Source: Fidelibacterota bacterium
GTDB taxonomy: Bacteria > Fidelibacterota > UBA2242 > JAFGTP01
Direction of reading: 5' to 3'
DNA length: 34,252 nt
NCBI GenBank assembly: GCA_016934035.1
Contig: JAFGTP010000022.1
Coordinates: forward strand, 1 to 34,252
The notes beneath the pieces were generated by a model, which was not told the origin of the DNA, did no database searches, and saw only the letters and a list, made by a program, of their open reading frames with translations. The position numbers and the translations under genes were made by a program. Positions 8,558 through 16,743 of the stretch are shown here, one piece after another (the stretch's first letter is position 1; each line of letters opens with the position of its first letter).

Positions 8558-8586
8558 TTGACAAAAGTTTTACGACTTCATACTTT
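8558..8586 (+). promoter_or_regulatory. sigma-70-type promoter of the multi-PAS kinase
   Basis: A perfect TTGACA (8558-8563) is followed after exactly 17 bp by TACTTT (8581-8586), a moderate -10 box. Transcription would begin near 8593, giving a leader of about 50 nt before the ATG at 8642. Confidence 0.55.
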
Positions 8587-8641
8587 TAAGGAAGATTAAA
8601 ATCTTGGCCCTATCACATTAATAAAAAGAGTGGAAACCGTT

Positions 8642-11600
8642 ATGAAATTGAAGCAGAAATACTTGTCAGGGATTATTTCATTTATTGCCGGGGCGCTGGT
8701 GATGAGCGCCTTTTCCACTTTTCAAAAAATAATTGCCGAGTATCCCATAAAATTGAGCGGTTACTATATTCCGGTTTTTTTGGGCGGAGTCACCGGCTTA
8801 ATTGTTGGTATGGTCCTGGTCAAATTGAGTGAAAGACAAGCAAAATTGAAAAGAATCGTAACATTCCTGAAGGAAAAAAATTTCAACAGACTCAATATAT
8901 TTAATCATATGCGGGACTCGGTGTTTATTCATCCCCTGAATCTTAGTGAATTAGAAAAGTTCATCGACGTTAATGATGCTGCCTGCGAGAAATTTGGCTA
9001 CAGTCGGGAAGAATTCATGAAAATGTCCGTCATAGACATCGCTTTTCAGGAAGATGTCATGGCAGACGTTGTCAGGGCGCACCATGAAAAGGTACTGTCT
9101 CAGGGGTTTGAATTATTTGAAATTCAATTGATAAAAAAATTCGGTGAGAGTTTTTATGCTGAAGTGAATTCCAGCAAATATATGCTGGATGGAAAGCCTT
9201 TTATGATTTCAATTGTGAGAGATATTTCCCTTAAAAAACAAATTCAGCAGAAATATGATGAACTGGTGAATAATATTCCAGATATGATTTTTGAAATGAG
9301 TGTTCCTGACGGTCGTTATCTGTTTGTCAATGATGCTGTGAAAGAAGTCACCGGGTATGATAGGATGTCTATCCTAAAAAATCCTTTTTTTATCAGAGAT
9401 GTAATTCATCCTGACTTTAAAAAATATTTTAAAAATCAATGGAAATTGATACTGGCCGGTCATCCTCCGGATAAATTTTTGTATAAAATTCTGGACCCTG
9501 ACAAGAATGAACGATGGATTGAACAAAGAAATTACTTTAAAAGGAATCCAAAAGGTGTTGTCATCTCCCTGGAAGGTATTGCTTCAGATGTGACGGCAAA
9601 AATAAAAGCTGATGAGTCATTGAAAGCACTCTCATCCAGTTTTGCCAACAAATCCGGTAAAGTATATTATGAAGAAATTTCAAAACATATTTGCCAGACT
9701 CTTGCTCTGGATGTCGTATTTATTGGAAGGGTCACTCAGGATTTTAAAGGTATTGCCATTTTGGGCGGATTTGGAAATAATGAATATCTGGCCCCCTTTG
9801 AATATAATCTCGAGGCGACACCTTGCGAAAATGTCATTGGCAATAAACTTTGCATCTATCCGAATAATCTTGCACAAACTTTTCCCCTGGACGAAAAGAT
9901 TAAAAAATTAAATGTCCAAGGATATATCGGGGCTCCTCTTTTCGACAAAAACCAATATCCCATCGGAATTTTGGTGGGTATGAAAAAAACTGCCATCAAA
10001 GACCAGGATTATCTGATGTCCCAGTTTGGAATTTATGTTGAGCGGACAGCAGCTGAAATCATGCGTAGTGAAATGGAACAGGAAATCGCGAAGCGGGAAA
10101 AAGAATACCGGTTACTGGTCAATAATCAATTGGATTTGGTTGTCCAGATCGATACGGAAGGCCGATTTCTTTTTGTCAGTAAAAATTATTGCATGATGTT
10201 TGGAAAAACCGAGGAAGAATTGCTGGGGAATAAATTTATTTTCCTGGTCCACGAGGACGATCGTGAAAAGACCCTGAAGGAAATGGAAAAACTATATATT
10301 CCTCCACATAAATGCTATCTGGTACAACGTGCAAACACCATTCATGGATGGCGCTGGTTGGCATGGTCCGATAATGCAGTCCTGAATAATGCCGGTGAAG
10401 TGATTTCAATTATTGGTTCCGGCCGGGATATTACCGCCCAGAAAAACGCCGAACTGGCATTACAGGAAAGTGAAAAAAAATTCAGAAGTGTTTTTGAGCA
10501 TTCCAATGTAGGCATGGTAATCAGCGGAATCGACGGGAAGATTATTGAGGCCAATGAACGGTTTCAGAAATTTTTAGGATATAGCCAAAAAGAACTTAAT
10601 AATCAAAGTATTAATAATTTTTCCCATCCGGAAGATATCAAAAAAGAAACGCTTCTTGTAAAAGAAATTATCGAAAATAGGCGCAATAACTTTTATCTGG
10701 AAAAACGATATGTGAACAAATCCGGCGATTTTATTTGGGCTGATATTTTTGTTACGGCCCAAAGGGGAAAAAATGATACCATAGTCCGGTTGATTGGAAT
10801 AATCATTGATATTAATGAAAAGAAAGAAGCCATTGATTCATTCCTCGCATCCCAAAAAAGGTTTATCACATTATTAAAAAATATGAAGTTGATTGCCATT
10901 GCTCTCGATGGCAATGGCATCATTACTTTCTGCAATAGATTCCTACTGGAACTGACCGGATATGAGGAAAGGGAAGTGATTGGGAAAAGCTGGTTTGATC
11001 TCTTTATCCCTGAAGATATTAAATTTCATATGGAAAAAGAAATTTTTATCGGTGTCCTGCGAAGTAAAAAAGCCCCGACATACTATGAAAATCCAATTGT
11101 TTCCAAGACCGGAGAAATTTTGGATATTCTCTGGAACAATACATTATTTACTGATAAAAACGGTAATTTTGAAAGTGTGGTCAGTATTGGCCAGGATATC
11201 ACGGAACGAAATAAAATTTTGAAACAAATCAGGGAGAGTGAAGCAAAGTTTAAATCCTACATGGAAAATGCACCCATTGGAATTTTAGTGGCCAATGACA
11301 AATCAGAATATGTAGATGTCAATCCAACGGTTGCCAACTTGCTGGGATACAGCTGTGAAGAGCTTTTGAAAATGTGTGTTAATGATATCATCTGGCCCGA
11401 CGACAGGGAAAAAGGCAGGATGCATTTTCAGGAGGTGCGAAAAAAAGGAAAAGCCTATGGTGAAATGGCCCATTTATGCAAAAACGGGCAAAAACTAATT
11501 GTCGCTGTTCATGCTGTGAAAATATCGGATACTCGGTTCATGGCTTTTCTGATTGATCTAACGGAAAAAAAACAAGCTGAGGAGGAAAAAGAAAAAATGG

Positions 11601-12739
11601 AGCAGATCCTCCATCGCTCACAACGTCTGGAAACATTGGGAACCCTGGCCGGTGGCATTGCCCATGATTTTAATAATTTATTGACGCCGATTATCGGTTA
11701 TTCTGAAATGTTGCGTAATACACTTTCTGCCGATGATCCCATCTATGAAAATATCAGTGAAATTTTTCAGGCTGGAAATTATGCCAAAGAATTAGTCTCT
11801 CAAATGTTGAGTTTTAGTCGGGATTCAGACAAAAACCAAAAAACGGTTTATGTCCACAAAATTCTTCAGGATGCTGTCAAAATGTTGCGTCCAATGATTC
11901 CAAGCACAGTAAAAATTGTTCAGGAAATTGAGAATTTTACAGAACAAATCATGGCTGATGAGACGCGCATTTATCAGGTCTTTGTTAATATCATCAACAA
12001 TGCCTATCAGTCGATGGAAGATAAAGGCGGACTTTTGACAATAAAAGCAGAGCGGAAATATATCAGCCAGGAAGATAGTAAAAATTTCATGACCATAAAA
12101 AGCGGTGACTATCTTGTTGTTTCCATTGGTGATACCGGGACCGGGATGGATGAATATACCATAGAGAGAATCTTCGATCCTTTTTTTACAACCAAAGAGG
12201 TCGGCAAAGGGACCGGATTGGGATTATCCGTTGCCCATGGCGTAATTCAGGACCACAACGGAGAGATCACTGTGATCAGTGAATTAGGCGTTGGGACCAC
12301 TTTTTATATCTATTTGCCCATTGCGGTATCAAAGGCTGACAATGAAATTGAAAACCTACTGACAATCCAGGGTAATCTTGAAAATATCCTGTTGGTCGAT
12401 GATGAAGTGGCTGTTTCAAAAACAATCAGCAAGTTATTAGACATGTTGGGGTATAATACAATCCTTGCTGATAATTCTCCGGAAGCTTTGAAAATTTTTC
12501 ATGAAAACCAAGATAAAATTGATTTGGTTATAACAGATTTGACCATGCCTGAAATGACCGGCCTGGCCTTTGCCCGAAAAATTCATGAAATCAATGAAAA
12601 TATTCCAATCGTAATGATGACTGGTTATGGAAATAAAATTTCTAAGGCCGACCAGGAAACGGCCGGCATCACAGCTGTCATGACAAAGCCAATCATGGTC
12701 AATGAAATTTCTGAAATCCTGGATGAAATTTTTCATTGA
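8642..12739 (+). CDS. hybrid sensor histidine kinase with six PAS and one GAF domain
   Basis: 1365 residues from the ATG at 8642; a GTG at 8630 is in frame but has no clear RBS. Two N-terminal helices (about 8-27 and 41-62) anchor it. Then come PAS1 (about 85-200), PAS2 (203-320), GAF (325-480), PAS3 (490-605), PAS4 (612-730), PAS5 (738-858) and PAS6 (866-978). HisKA carries H1008 in GIAHDFNNLLTPIIGYSEML, the HATPase has DTGTGMD and GKGTGLGLS, and the receiver has phospho-acceptor D1299 in VITDLTMPEM. The PAS-type sensors face the cytoplasm; no cofactor could be assigned. Its kinase core closely resembles that of the other hybrid kinase in the window. It lies directly upstream of the flagellar cluster, but a 440-bp gap and separate promoter argue against co-transcription. 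Confidence 0.92.
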   Translation: MKLKQKYLSGIISFIAGALVMSAFSTFQKIIAEYPIKLSGYYIPVFLGGVTGLIVGMVLVKLSERQAKLKRIVTFLKEKNFNRLNIFNHMRDSVFIHPLNLSELEKFIDVNDAACEKFGYSREEFMKMSVIDIAFQEDVMADVVRAHHEKVLSQGFELFEIQLIKKFGESFYAEVNSSKYMLDGKPFMISIVRDISLKKQIQQKYDELVNNIPDMIFEMSVPDGRYLFVNDAVKEVTGYDRMSILKNPFFIRDVIHPDFKKYFKNQWKLILAGHPPDKFLYKILDPDKNERWIEQRNYFKRNPKGVVISLEGIASDVTAKIKADESLKALSSSFANKSGKVYYEEISKHICQTLALDVVFIGRVTQDFKGIAILGGFGNNEYLAPFEYNLEATPCENVIGNKLCIYPNNLAQTFPLDEKIKKLNVQGYIGAPLFDKNQYPIGILVGMKKTAIKDQDYLMSQFGIYVERTAAEIMRSEMEQEIAKREKEYRLLVNNQLDLVVQIDTEGRFLFVSKNYCMMFGKTEEELLGNKFIFLVHEDDREKTLKEMEKLYIPPHKCYLVQRANTIHGWRWLAWSDNAVLNNAGEVISIIGSGRDITAQKNAELALQESEKKFRSVFEHSNVGMVISGIDGKIIEANERFQKFLGYSQKELNNQSINNFSHPEDIKKETLLVKEIIENRRNNFYLEKRYVNKSGDFIWADIFVTAQRGKNDTIVRLIGIIIDINEKKEAIDSFLASQKRFITLLKNMKLIAIALDGNGIITFCNRFLLELTGYEEREVIGKSWFDLFIPEDIKFHMEKEIFIGVLRSKKAPTYYENPIVSKTGEILDILWNNTLFTDKNGNFESVVSIGQDITERNKILKQIRESEAKFKSYMENAPIGILVANDKSEYVDVNPTVANLLGYSCEELLKMCVNDIIWPDDREKGRMHFQEVRKKGKAYGEMAHLCKNGQKLIVAVHAVKISDTRFMAFLIDLTEKKQAEEEKEKMEQILHRSQRLETLGTLAGGIAHDFNNLLTPIIGYSEMLRNTLSADDPIYENISEIFQAGNYAKELVSQMLSFSRDSDKNQKTVYVHKILQDAVKMLRPMIPSTVKIVQEIENFTEQIMADETRIYQVFVNIINNAYQSMEDKGGLLTIKAERKYISQEDSKNFMTIKSGDYLVVSIGDTGTGMDEYTIERIFDPFFTTKEVGKGTGLGLSVAHGVIQDHNGEITVISELGVGTTFYIYLPIAVSKADNEIENLLTIQGNLENILLVDDEVAVSKTISKLLDMLGYNTILADNSPEALKIFHENQDKIDLVITDLTMPEMTGLAFARKIHEINENIPIVMMTGYGNKISKADQETAGITAVMTKPIMVNEISEILDEIFH

Positions 12740-13050
12740 TATCTGAAAAATAATCCGATTTCAAATTTTGACTTTAAAACGGATTCACAATCCTCATTTC
12801 AATATTTTAAAAATCAAGTCATTTTAATCATTAATCTTTTTATGATTTAGATGAATTTTTTAATTTATTATAGAAATTAAATATATCTAATGATATTTTT
12901 ATTATTTTTAATGATTTAAAATTATACTGTATTAATCAATTCATTTTGTACAGTTTTTTTTAGTTTCAAGATAAATTATGAACATTATTTCCGATTGTTA
13001 GTGAATATTTTTCTCATTCCAAAAAATACTCTTTAAAAAGGTCAAAAAAA
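12740..13050. other. AT-rich non-coding spacer between kinase and flagellin
   Basis: No open reading frame or RNA gene is visible. AATCCG and CGGATT a few bases after the kinase stop could pair across a long loop, but there is no T run, so this is not a convincing terminator. The remainder is nearly all A/T and ends at the sigma-28-like promoter. Confidence 0.5.
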
Positions 13051-13077
13051 CAAAACTAATATTTTACTCACCGATAT
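13051..13077 (+). promoter_or_regulatory. sigma-28 (FliA/SigD)-type promoter for flagellin
   Basis: CAAA at 13051-13054, a 15-bp spacer, and ACCGATAT at 13070-13077. The known motorcycle consensus for flagellar sigma factors is TAAA-N15-GCCGATAA/T; only the first base of each box differs. It lies about 100 bp before the flagellin start. The FlgM-like gene at the end of the same cluster fits sigma-28 control. Confidence 0.75.
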
Positions 13078-13135
13078 TGGAAATAGGATCTTTGAAAGCA
13101 AAATAGTAAGTAAAGACTTATTTAATAACGGTGAA

Positions 13136-13175
13136 AAATTGTCCTGCCGACAATTTGGAACCAAAACATGGAGGT
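13136..13175 (+). promoter_or_regulatory. flagellin leader hairpin and CsrA-like site over the RBS
   Basis: AAATTGTC (13136-13143) and GACAATTT (13149-13156) form a perfect 8-bp stem with loop CTGCC. Ten bases later ACATGGAGGT (13166-13175) contains the Shine-Dalgarno GGAGG and the ANGGA core, close to the CsrA consensus ACARGGAUGU. In Bacillus, CsrA blocks flagellin translation at its RBS. No csrA or fliW is present in this window, so regulation is inferred. Confidence 0.45.
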
Positions 13176-13178
13176 AAT

Positions 13179-13997
13179 ATGAGTGTTACAAAAATTAACG
13201 CTAACATTCAGGCATTAGAGTCATTGACGACTTTGAATAGGATCAATAGTAAGATTTCTGTTCACCAGATGCGTTTGTCCACAGGAAAAAAAATCAATTC
13301 TACGGAAGAAGATCCTGCTGGATATCAATTAGCACAAGGCTTGATCAGTCGGAGGCGCGGACTTGATGTTGCGTTGCAGAATGTGAGCAATGCGCAAAAC
13401 ATTCTCAATGTTGCTGAAGGAGGATATCAGAATCAATTGGATATTCTTCAGACTATCAAAGAAAAAGCAACCCAGGCTGCCGATTATTCTTTGTCCAGTT
13501 CCCAGCGTACAGCGATCAATGATCAGGTAACAGCACTGTTAAACGAAGTCGATGCGATCCAGACTGAGACCACTTTTAATGATCAGAAATTGATTGATGG
13601 TTCATACAGCGGTGCATTTCAGACTGGTGAAGGAGCAGACGATAATCTGTCAGTAACCTTGGCTGATTCAGATTCTGCGGCTTTGAGTATTAACAGTATT
13701 AACCTCACAACTGCATCCGGCGCCAGTGCTGCAATCAGTACAGTGAGTACTGCGATTGATACCCTTGCCAGCAATCTTCAGGCAATTGGAGAATACAAAG
13801 CAAGATTGTCATCCAAGGAACAAACACTCTCTGTTGCATCGACCAATACTGAGGCTGTCCGCAGTTCAGTAGAAGATGCAGACTATGCAAAAGAACAGAT
13901 GGAATTAATGAAACTGCAGATAATGCAGCAGACAGCCGTATCATCCTTTGCTCAGGCCAATTCTTCTCCACAGGTGGTCCTGTCACTGGTTGCATAG
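13179..13997 (+). CDS. fliC: flagellin
   Basis: 272 residues from the ATG at 13179, chosen because GGAGG lies 4 bp upstream and MSVTKINANIQALESL is a standard flagellin start. The N-terminal D0/D1 helices include LSTGKKINSTEEDPAGYQLA and LQNVSNAQNILNVAEGGYQ, and the C-terminal D0/D1 ends QANSSPQVVLSLVA. Only about 60-70 residues separate the conserved halves, so the exposed D2/D3 domains are essentially absent and the filament surface should be smooth. The subunit is exported through the flagellar type III system with FliS as chaperone. It is the first gene of the late flagellar cluster, behind a sigma-28-type promoter. Confidence 0.95.
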   Translation: MSVTKINANIQALESLTTLNRINSKISVHQMRLSTGKKINSTEEDPAGYQLAQGLISRRRGLDVALQNVSNAQNILNVAEGGYQNQLDILQTIKEKATQAADYSLSSSQRTAINDQVTALLNEVDAIQTETTFNDQKLIDGSYSGAFQTGEGADDNLSVTLADSDSAALSINSINLTTASGASAAISTVSTAIDTLASNLQAIGEYKARLSSKEQTLSVASTNTEAVRSSVEDADYAKEQMELMKLQIMQQTAVSSFAQANSSPQVVLSLVA

Positions 13998-14025
13998 GTG
14001 GTTATTTTTTTGGCAAAGTGATTGT

Positions 14026-14060
14026 AGGAGCGGGATAAAATATCCTGCTCCTGATTTTAA
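14026..14060 (+). terminator. hairpin between flagellin and fliS (terminator or attenuator)
   Basis: AGGAGCGGGATA and TATCCTGCTCCT pair over 12 positions (one G-U) around an AAA loop, followed by GATTTTAATAAAA, a weak T tract. It probably lets part of transcription stop after flagellin and protects the abundant flagellin mRNA 3' end, while the rest reads into fliS. Confidence 0.65.
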
Positions 14061-14133
14061 TAAAAGGAGTTGTTAAAGTTTTTACACATTGCTGAATATG
14101 GCATGGAAGTTGTCAAAAATTGAAGAGGAAAAA

Positions 14134-14463
14134 ATGAGTATTAATTTGATGATGAAAAAAACAAACAAAAAAGTGAACCCTTATCTTGCCCAGAAAATAA
14201 TGACAGCAAGCCCTGAGCAGTTGATACTTTACATTTATGATGCATCAATTTCTGCCTGTGGCAGAAAAGACCGACGAAAAGCAGCCGAAGCGATACAGGA
14301 ACTTGTTAATTCCCTCAATTTTAAAGAAAAAAAAGTGGCGACAACATTTTATAATATGTATCAGTACATATTGAATCTTATTCATAATCAAAAATTTGAA
14401 GAAGCTCAGACCCTGTTGAGAGATATTAGAAATACCTGGGCCGAAGCCATGAAACTTAATTAA
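14134..14463 (+). CDS. fliS: flagellin export chaperone FliS
   Basis: 109 residues from the ATG at 14134, preceded by GAGGAA; the in-frame TTG at 14089 has no RBS. The family pattern is clear: NPYLAQKIMTASPEQLILYIYDASISAC near residues 16-43 (the 'Y...I.TASPE.LI.MLYDGAI' motif) and amphipathic helices to the end (FYNMYQYILNLI, AQTLLRDIRNTWAEAM). FliS binds the C-terminal D0 helix of flagellin and keeps it unfolded before export. It sits between flagellin and fliD, the usual neighbourhood, with 13 bp to fliD. Confidence 0.9.
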   Translation: MSINLMMKKTNKKVNPYLAQKIMTASPEQLILYIYDASISACGRKDRRKAAEAIQELVNSLNFKEKKVATTFYNMYQYILNLIHNQKFEEAQTLLRDIRNTWAEAMKLN

Positions 14464-14476
14464 CGGAAATATAACT

Positions 14477-15958
14477 ATGTTGGATGCTTTATCAGGAAGT
14501 TCGACTACATCAAGCATTGATCAGTATATACAACTGGCAATGGAACAGGCCAGTCAGCCAAAGTACAAACTGCAAACGCAGATTAATACACTGACCTCCA
14601 AAAAGACTGTTCTTTCGTCTCTTGATTCAAAACTGACCAGAATTAATTCAATTATGGAGCGTTTTACGGACCCGATTACGGATTATTTTTCCTCAAAAAG
14701 TGCCCAATCAAGTGATACTGATAAATTTACGGTTTCATCGACTTACTCTGCCTCAGCGGGCAACCATGAACTTACCGTTGAAAGACTGGCCAAATCCGAT
14801 ACCAGGGTCTCCAAACAGTACAGCAGCGATGACAGTTCCTTCGGCTCTTTCACTACGGACCAGACTTTCACGCTTGAAATGGGCCATCTTGATGATGATG
14901 ATGTATTAAACAGGCTCTCTTTTGACATTACCGTTTCAGCCGATACTTTTTTAAAAACCGATGAAGAAGTACTGCTTGAAATTGCGGATAAAATCAATAG
15001 CGCCATGTATGATGCTGCCTCAGATGAGACTATTGATAGTGAAGAAATGATCCATGCCAGTGTAGTGTCCGAGTCTTCAGGCTCATCACGCCTGGTTCTG
15101 AGGAGCGGAAAATCCGGATACGATTATCGTATGGATTTTACTGACAGTAATGACGGACTGCTTTCTGCCCTTGAAGTAACAAATTCGGTTGCCTCCACAG
15201 GCACCAGCGGGGGATATATTACTGAAGTGGGTACTTCTGCGACAGACAGCATGTTGAATTCAAAATTCACCATCGATGGACTGGATTTTTATCGAAATTC
15301 AAATTCTGTTTCCGATGCTATTGGCGGAATCACCATTAACTTAAAAAGCACTTTTGATGCACCGGAAACCATCACCATTAATAATGATGAAGATTCAGTA
15401 AAAACTGAAGTACAATCTTTCATCGATGCCTACAATGAAGCCTTAGATTTTTTGAAAAATAATACTCAGATGAACACTGAAACCTACGAATCCGGGCCAT
15501 TGTCCAACGATCTGACATATCGAGGTATTTATGCCAGCTTGAGGAATATGGTGGGTTCAACAGTCGATTCTGTTACCAATTCTGATTATTCCAGACTCTA
15601 CCATATCGGAATTGAAATTGATGATAATGGTAAATTAAAAATTGATGATGAAGAAAAATTTTCAGAAGCTCTGGCTGCTAATCCTAAAAATATCTCTGAT
15701 ATATTCAATTCTGAAAATGGATTGGCCAATAAATTTCAGGATTACCTGGAATCTTACATCAAAACCGGCGGTACAATTGACTCCAGTAAAAAGAATATTG
15801 ATAGCAACGTAATCAGTATTAACGATAGGATTGCCTTAATAAATGATCAACTTACTGCAAAAGAAAAAATGCTTCGGAATGAATTTACTCAGATGCAGAA
15901 TATTATCAGCCAATTGAATAGCCAGCAGAGTTTTTTGAGTTCCTTCTCAATCTACTGA
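14477..15958 (+). CDS. fliD: flagellar filament cap protein FliD (HAP2)
   Basis: 493 residues. The N-terminal region (IDQYIQLAMEQASQPKYKLQ, then KKTVLSSLDSKLTRI) and the C-terminal coiled coil (about 435-490: DRIALINDQLTAKEKMLRNE, then FTQMQNIISQLNSQQSFL) match FliD. The middle contains the beta-rich D2/D3 region with FTIDGLDFYRNSNSVSDAIGG (about residues 266-286), the usual 'V.GVTL' block, and VQSFIDAYNEALDFL at about 312-326. FliD forms the cap under which flagellin subunits fold. Its length is typical. Co-transcribed with fliS and flaG. Confidence 0.93.
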   Translation: MLDALSGSSTTSSIDQYIQLAMEQASQPKYKLQTQINTLTSKKTVLSSLDSKLTRINSIMERFTDPITDYFSSKSAQSSDTDKFTVSSTYSASAGNHELTVERLAKSDTRVSKQYSSDDSSFGSFTTDQTFTLEMGHLDDDDVLNRLSFDITVSADTFLKTDEEVLLEIADKINSAMYDAASDETIDSEEMIHASVVSESSGSSRLVLRSGKSGYDYRMDFTDSNDGLLSALEVTNSVASTGTSGGYITEVGTSATDSMLNSKFTIDGLDFYRNSNSVSDAIGGITINLKSTFDAPETITINNDEDSVKTEVQSFIDAYNEALDFLKNNTQMNTETYESGPLSNDLTYRGIYASLRNMVGSTVDSVTNSDYSRLYHIGIEIDDNGKLKIDDEEKFSEALAANPKNISDIFNSENGLANKFQDYLESYIKTGGTIDSSKKNIDSNVISINDRIALINDQLTAKEKMLRNEFTQMQNIISQLNSQQSFLSSFSIY

Positions 15959-15973
15959 AAAAAGGAGTAAATT

Positions 15974-16306
15974 TTGAATGAGATCAAAATAAATAGCAAC
16001 CTTTCAGTAACCAGTCAATATTTTAGTGACCCTGGGGCTCAGCGCAGCAATCAGCCAAAACCCAAAGAAATTGAGTTGAGTGAAAATATCAGGTTTGAAA
16101 ATGCTTACAGAAAAGCAAAACAATATGTAAAAATCAACAATACAAAATTATCCTTATCTTATGACAAGGAAAATAAAACCCCGGTTATCTATGTTCTTGA
16201 TAATGATACCAACGAGATAATTCGAAGAATCCCTCCGGAAAAATTGGTTGAGATTTCCGGAGATGAAGAAAAACTTAAAGGCTATTTTGTTGAAAAGGAT
16301 GCTTAA
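15974..16306 (+). CDS. flaG: FlaG-family protein
   Basis: 110 residues from a TTG start with AAAGGAG 7 bp upstream; there is no in-frame ATG before the conserved region. The FlaG signature is in the C-terminal half: LSLSYDKENKTPVIYVLDND, then NEIIRRIPPEKLVEI ('V.V.D..T.EVIRQIPPEE'). FlaG proteins accompany fliD and influence filament length or cap assembly in some bacteria; the mechanism is unsettled. The stop codon is directly followed by the ATG of the next gene. Confidence 0.88.
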   Translation: MNEIKINSNLSVTSQYFSDPGAQRSNQPKPKEIELSENIRFENAYRKAKQYVKINNTKLSLSYDKENKTPVIYVLDNDTNEIIRRIPPEKLVEISGDEEKLKGYFVEKDA

Positions 16307-16741
16307 ATGAATAATTTGCAAAATATCAACAGCGTTCAGGAAGTATTGGAACAGGAATTGGATTGTTTTCACCTGATATTAAAAGAATCGAAACAGGTCT
16401 TTGACTCAAAAGGCAACATATTTGATAATGATTATTCGATTGAACGAATCGCTAAACTGCTGGAATCAAGAGCCCGATGGATAGAGTTGCTTAAAAGATT
16501 AGAACAGCACAAAGTGCGCTTTTCTTTTACTGAAAAAGATCACTATGAAATTCAAATGGAAATCTCTAAAATAGCCAAGACACTTGTGGATATTGATGCA
16601 AAATTACTGGATTTTATGCAAATGAAAAAAATAAATAAAGTTAAAGAGATTCTGAACATAACCGATAATAAAAATAGAAGTAATAACCGTAGATTTAACG
16701 ATTTTGAAAAATCGAAACTAATAGATATCAGACAGGAGTAA
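16307..16741 (+). CDS. small helical protein, FlgN/FliT-type chaperone candidate
   Basis: 144 residues, almost entirely predicted helix with heptad-like patterns: VQEVLEQELDCFHLILKES near the start, IERIAKLLESRARWIELLKR in the middle, and EISKIAKTLVDIDAKLLDFM. The size, charge and the 'E...LL..R..WI..L' pattern fit the FlgN/FliT class of flagellar export chaperones, which bind hook-associated proteins or FliD. Sequence identity in this class is always low, so the call rests on the position between flaG and the FlgM-like gene. The ATG follows the flaG stop with no gap, and AAAGGA within flaG serves as RBS. The C-terminus is basic and Asn-rich. Confidence 0.55.
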   Translation: MNNLQNINSVQEVLEQELDCFHLILKESKQVFDSKGNIFDNDYSIERIAKLLESRARWIELLKRLEQHKVRFSFTEKDHYEIQMEISKIAKTLVDIDAKLLDFMQMKKINKVKEILNITDNKNRSNNRRFNDFEKSKLIDIRQE

Positions 16742-16743
16742 TC

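Noticed and set aside
13131..13178. Upstream GTG start for flagellin adding 16 residues
   Set aside because: It would place the leader hairpin and the GGAGG inside the coding region; the conserved flagellin N-terminus begins at the ATG at 13179.
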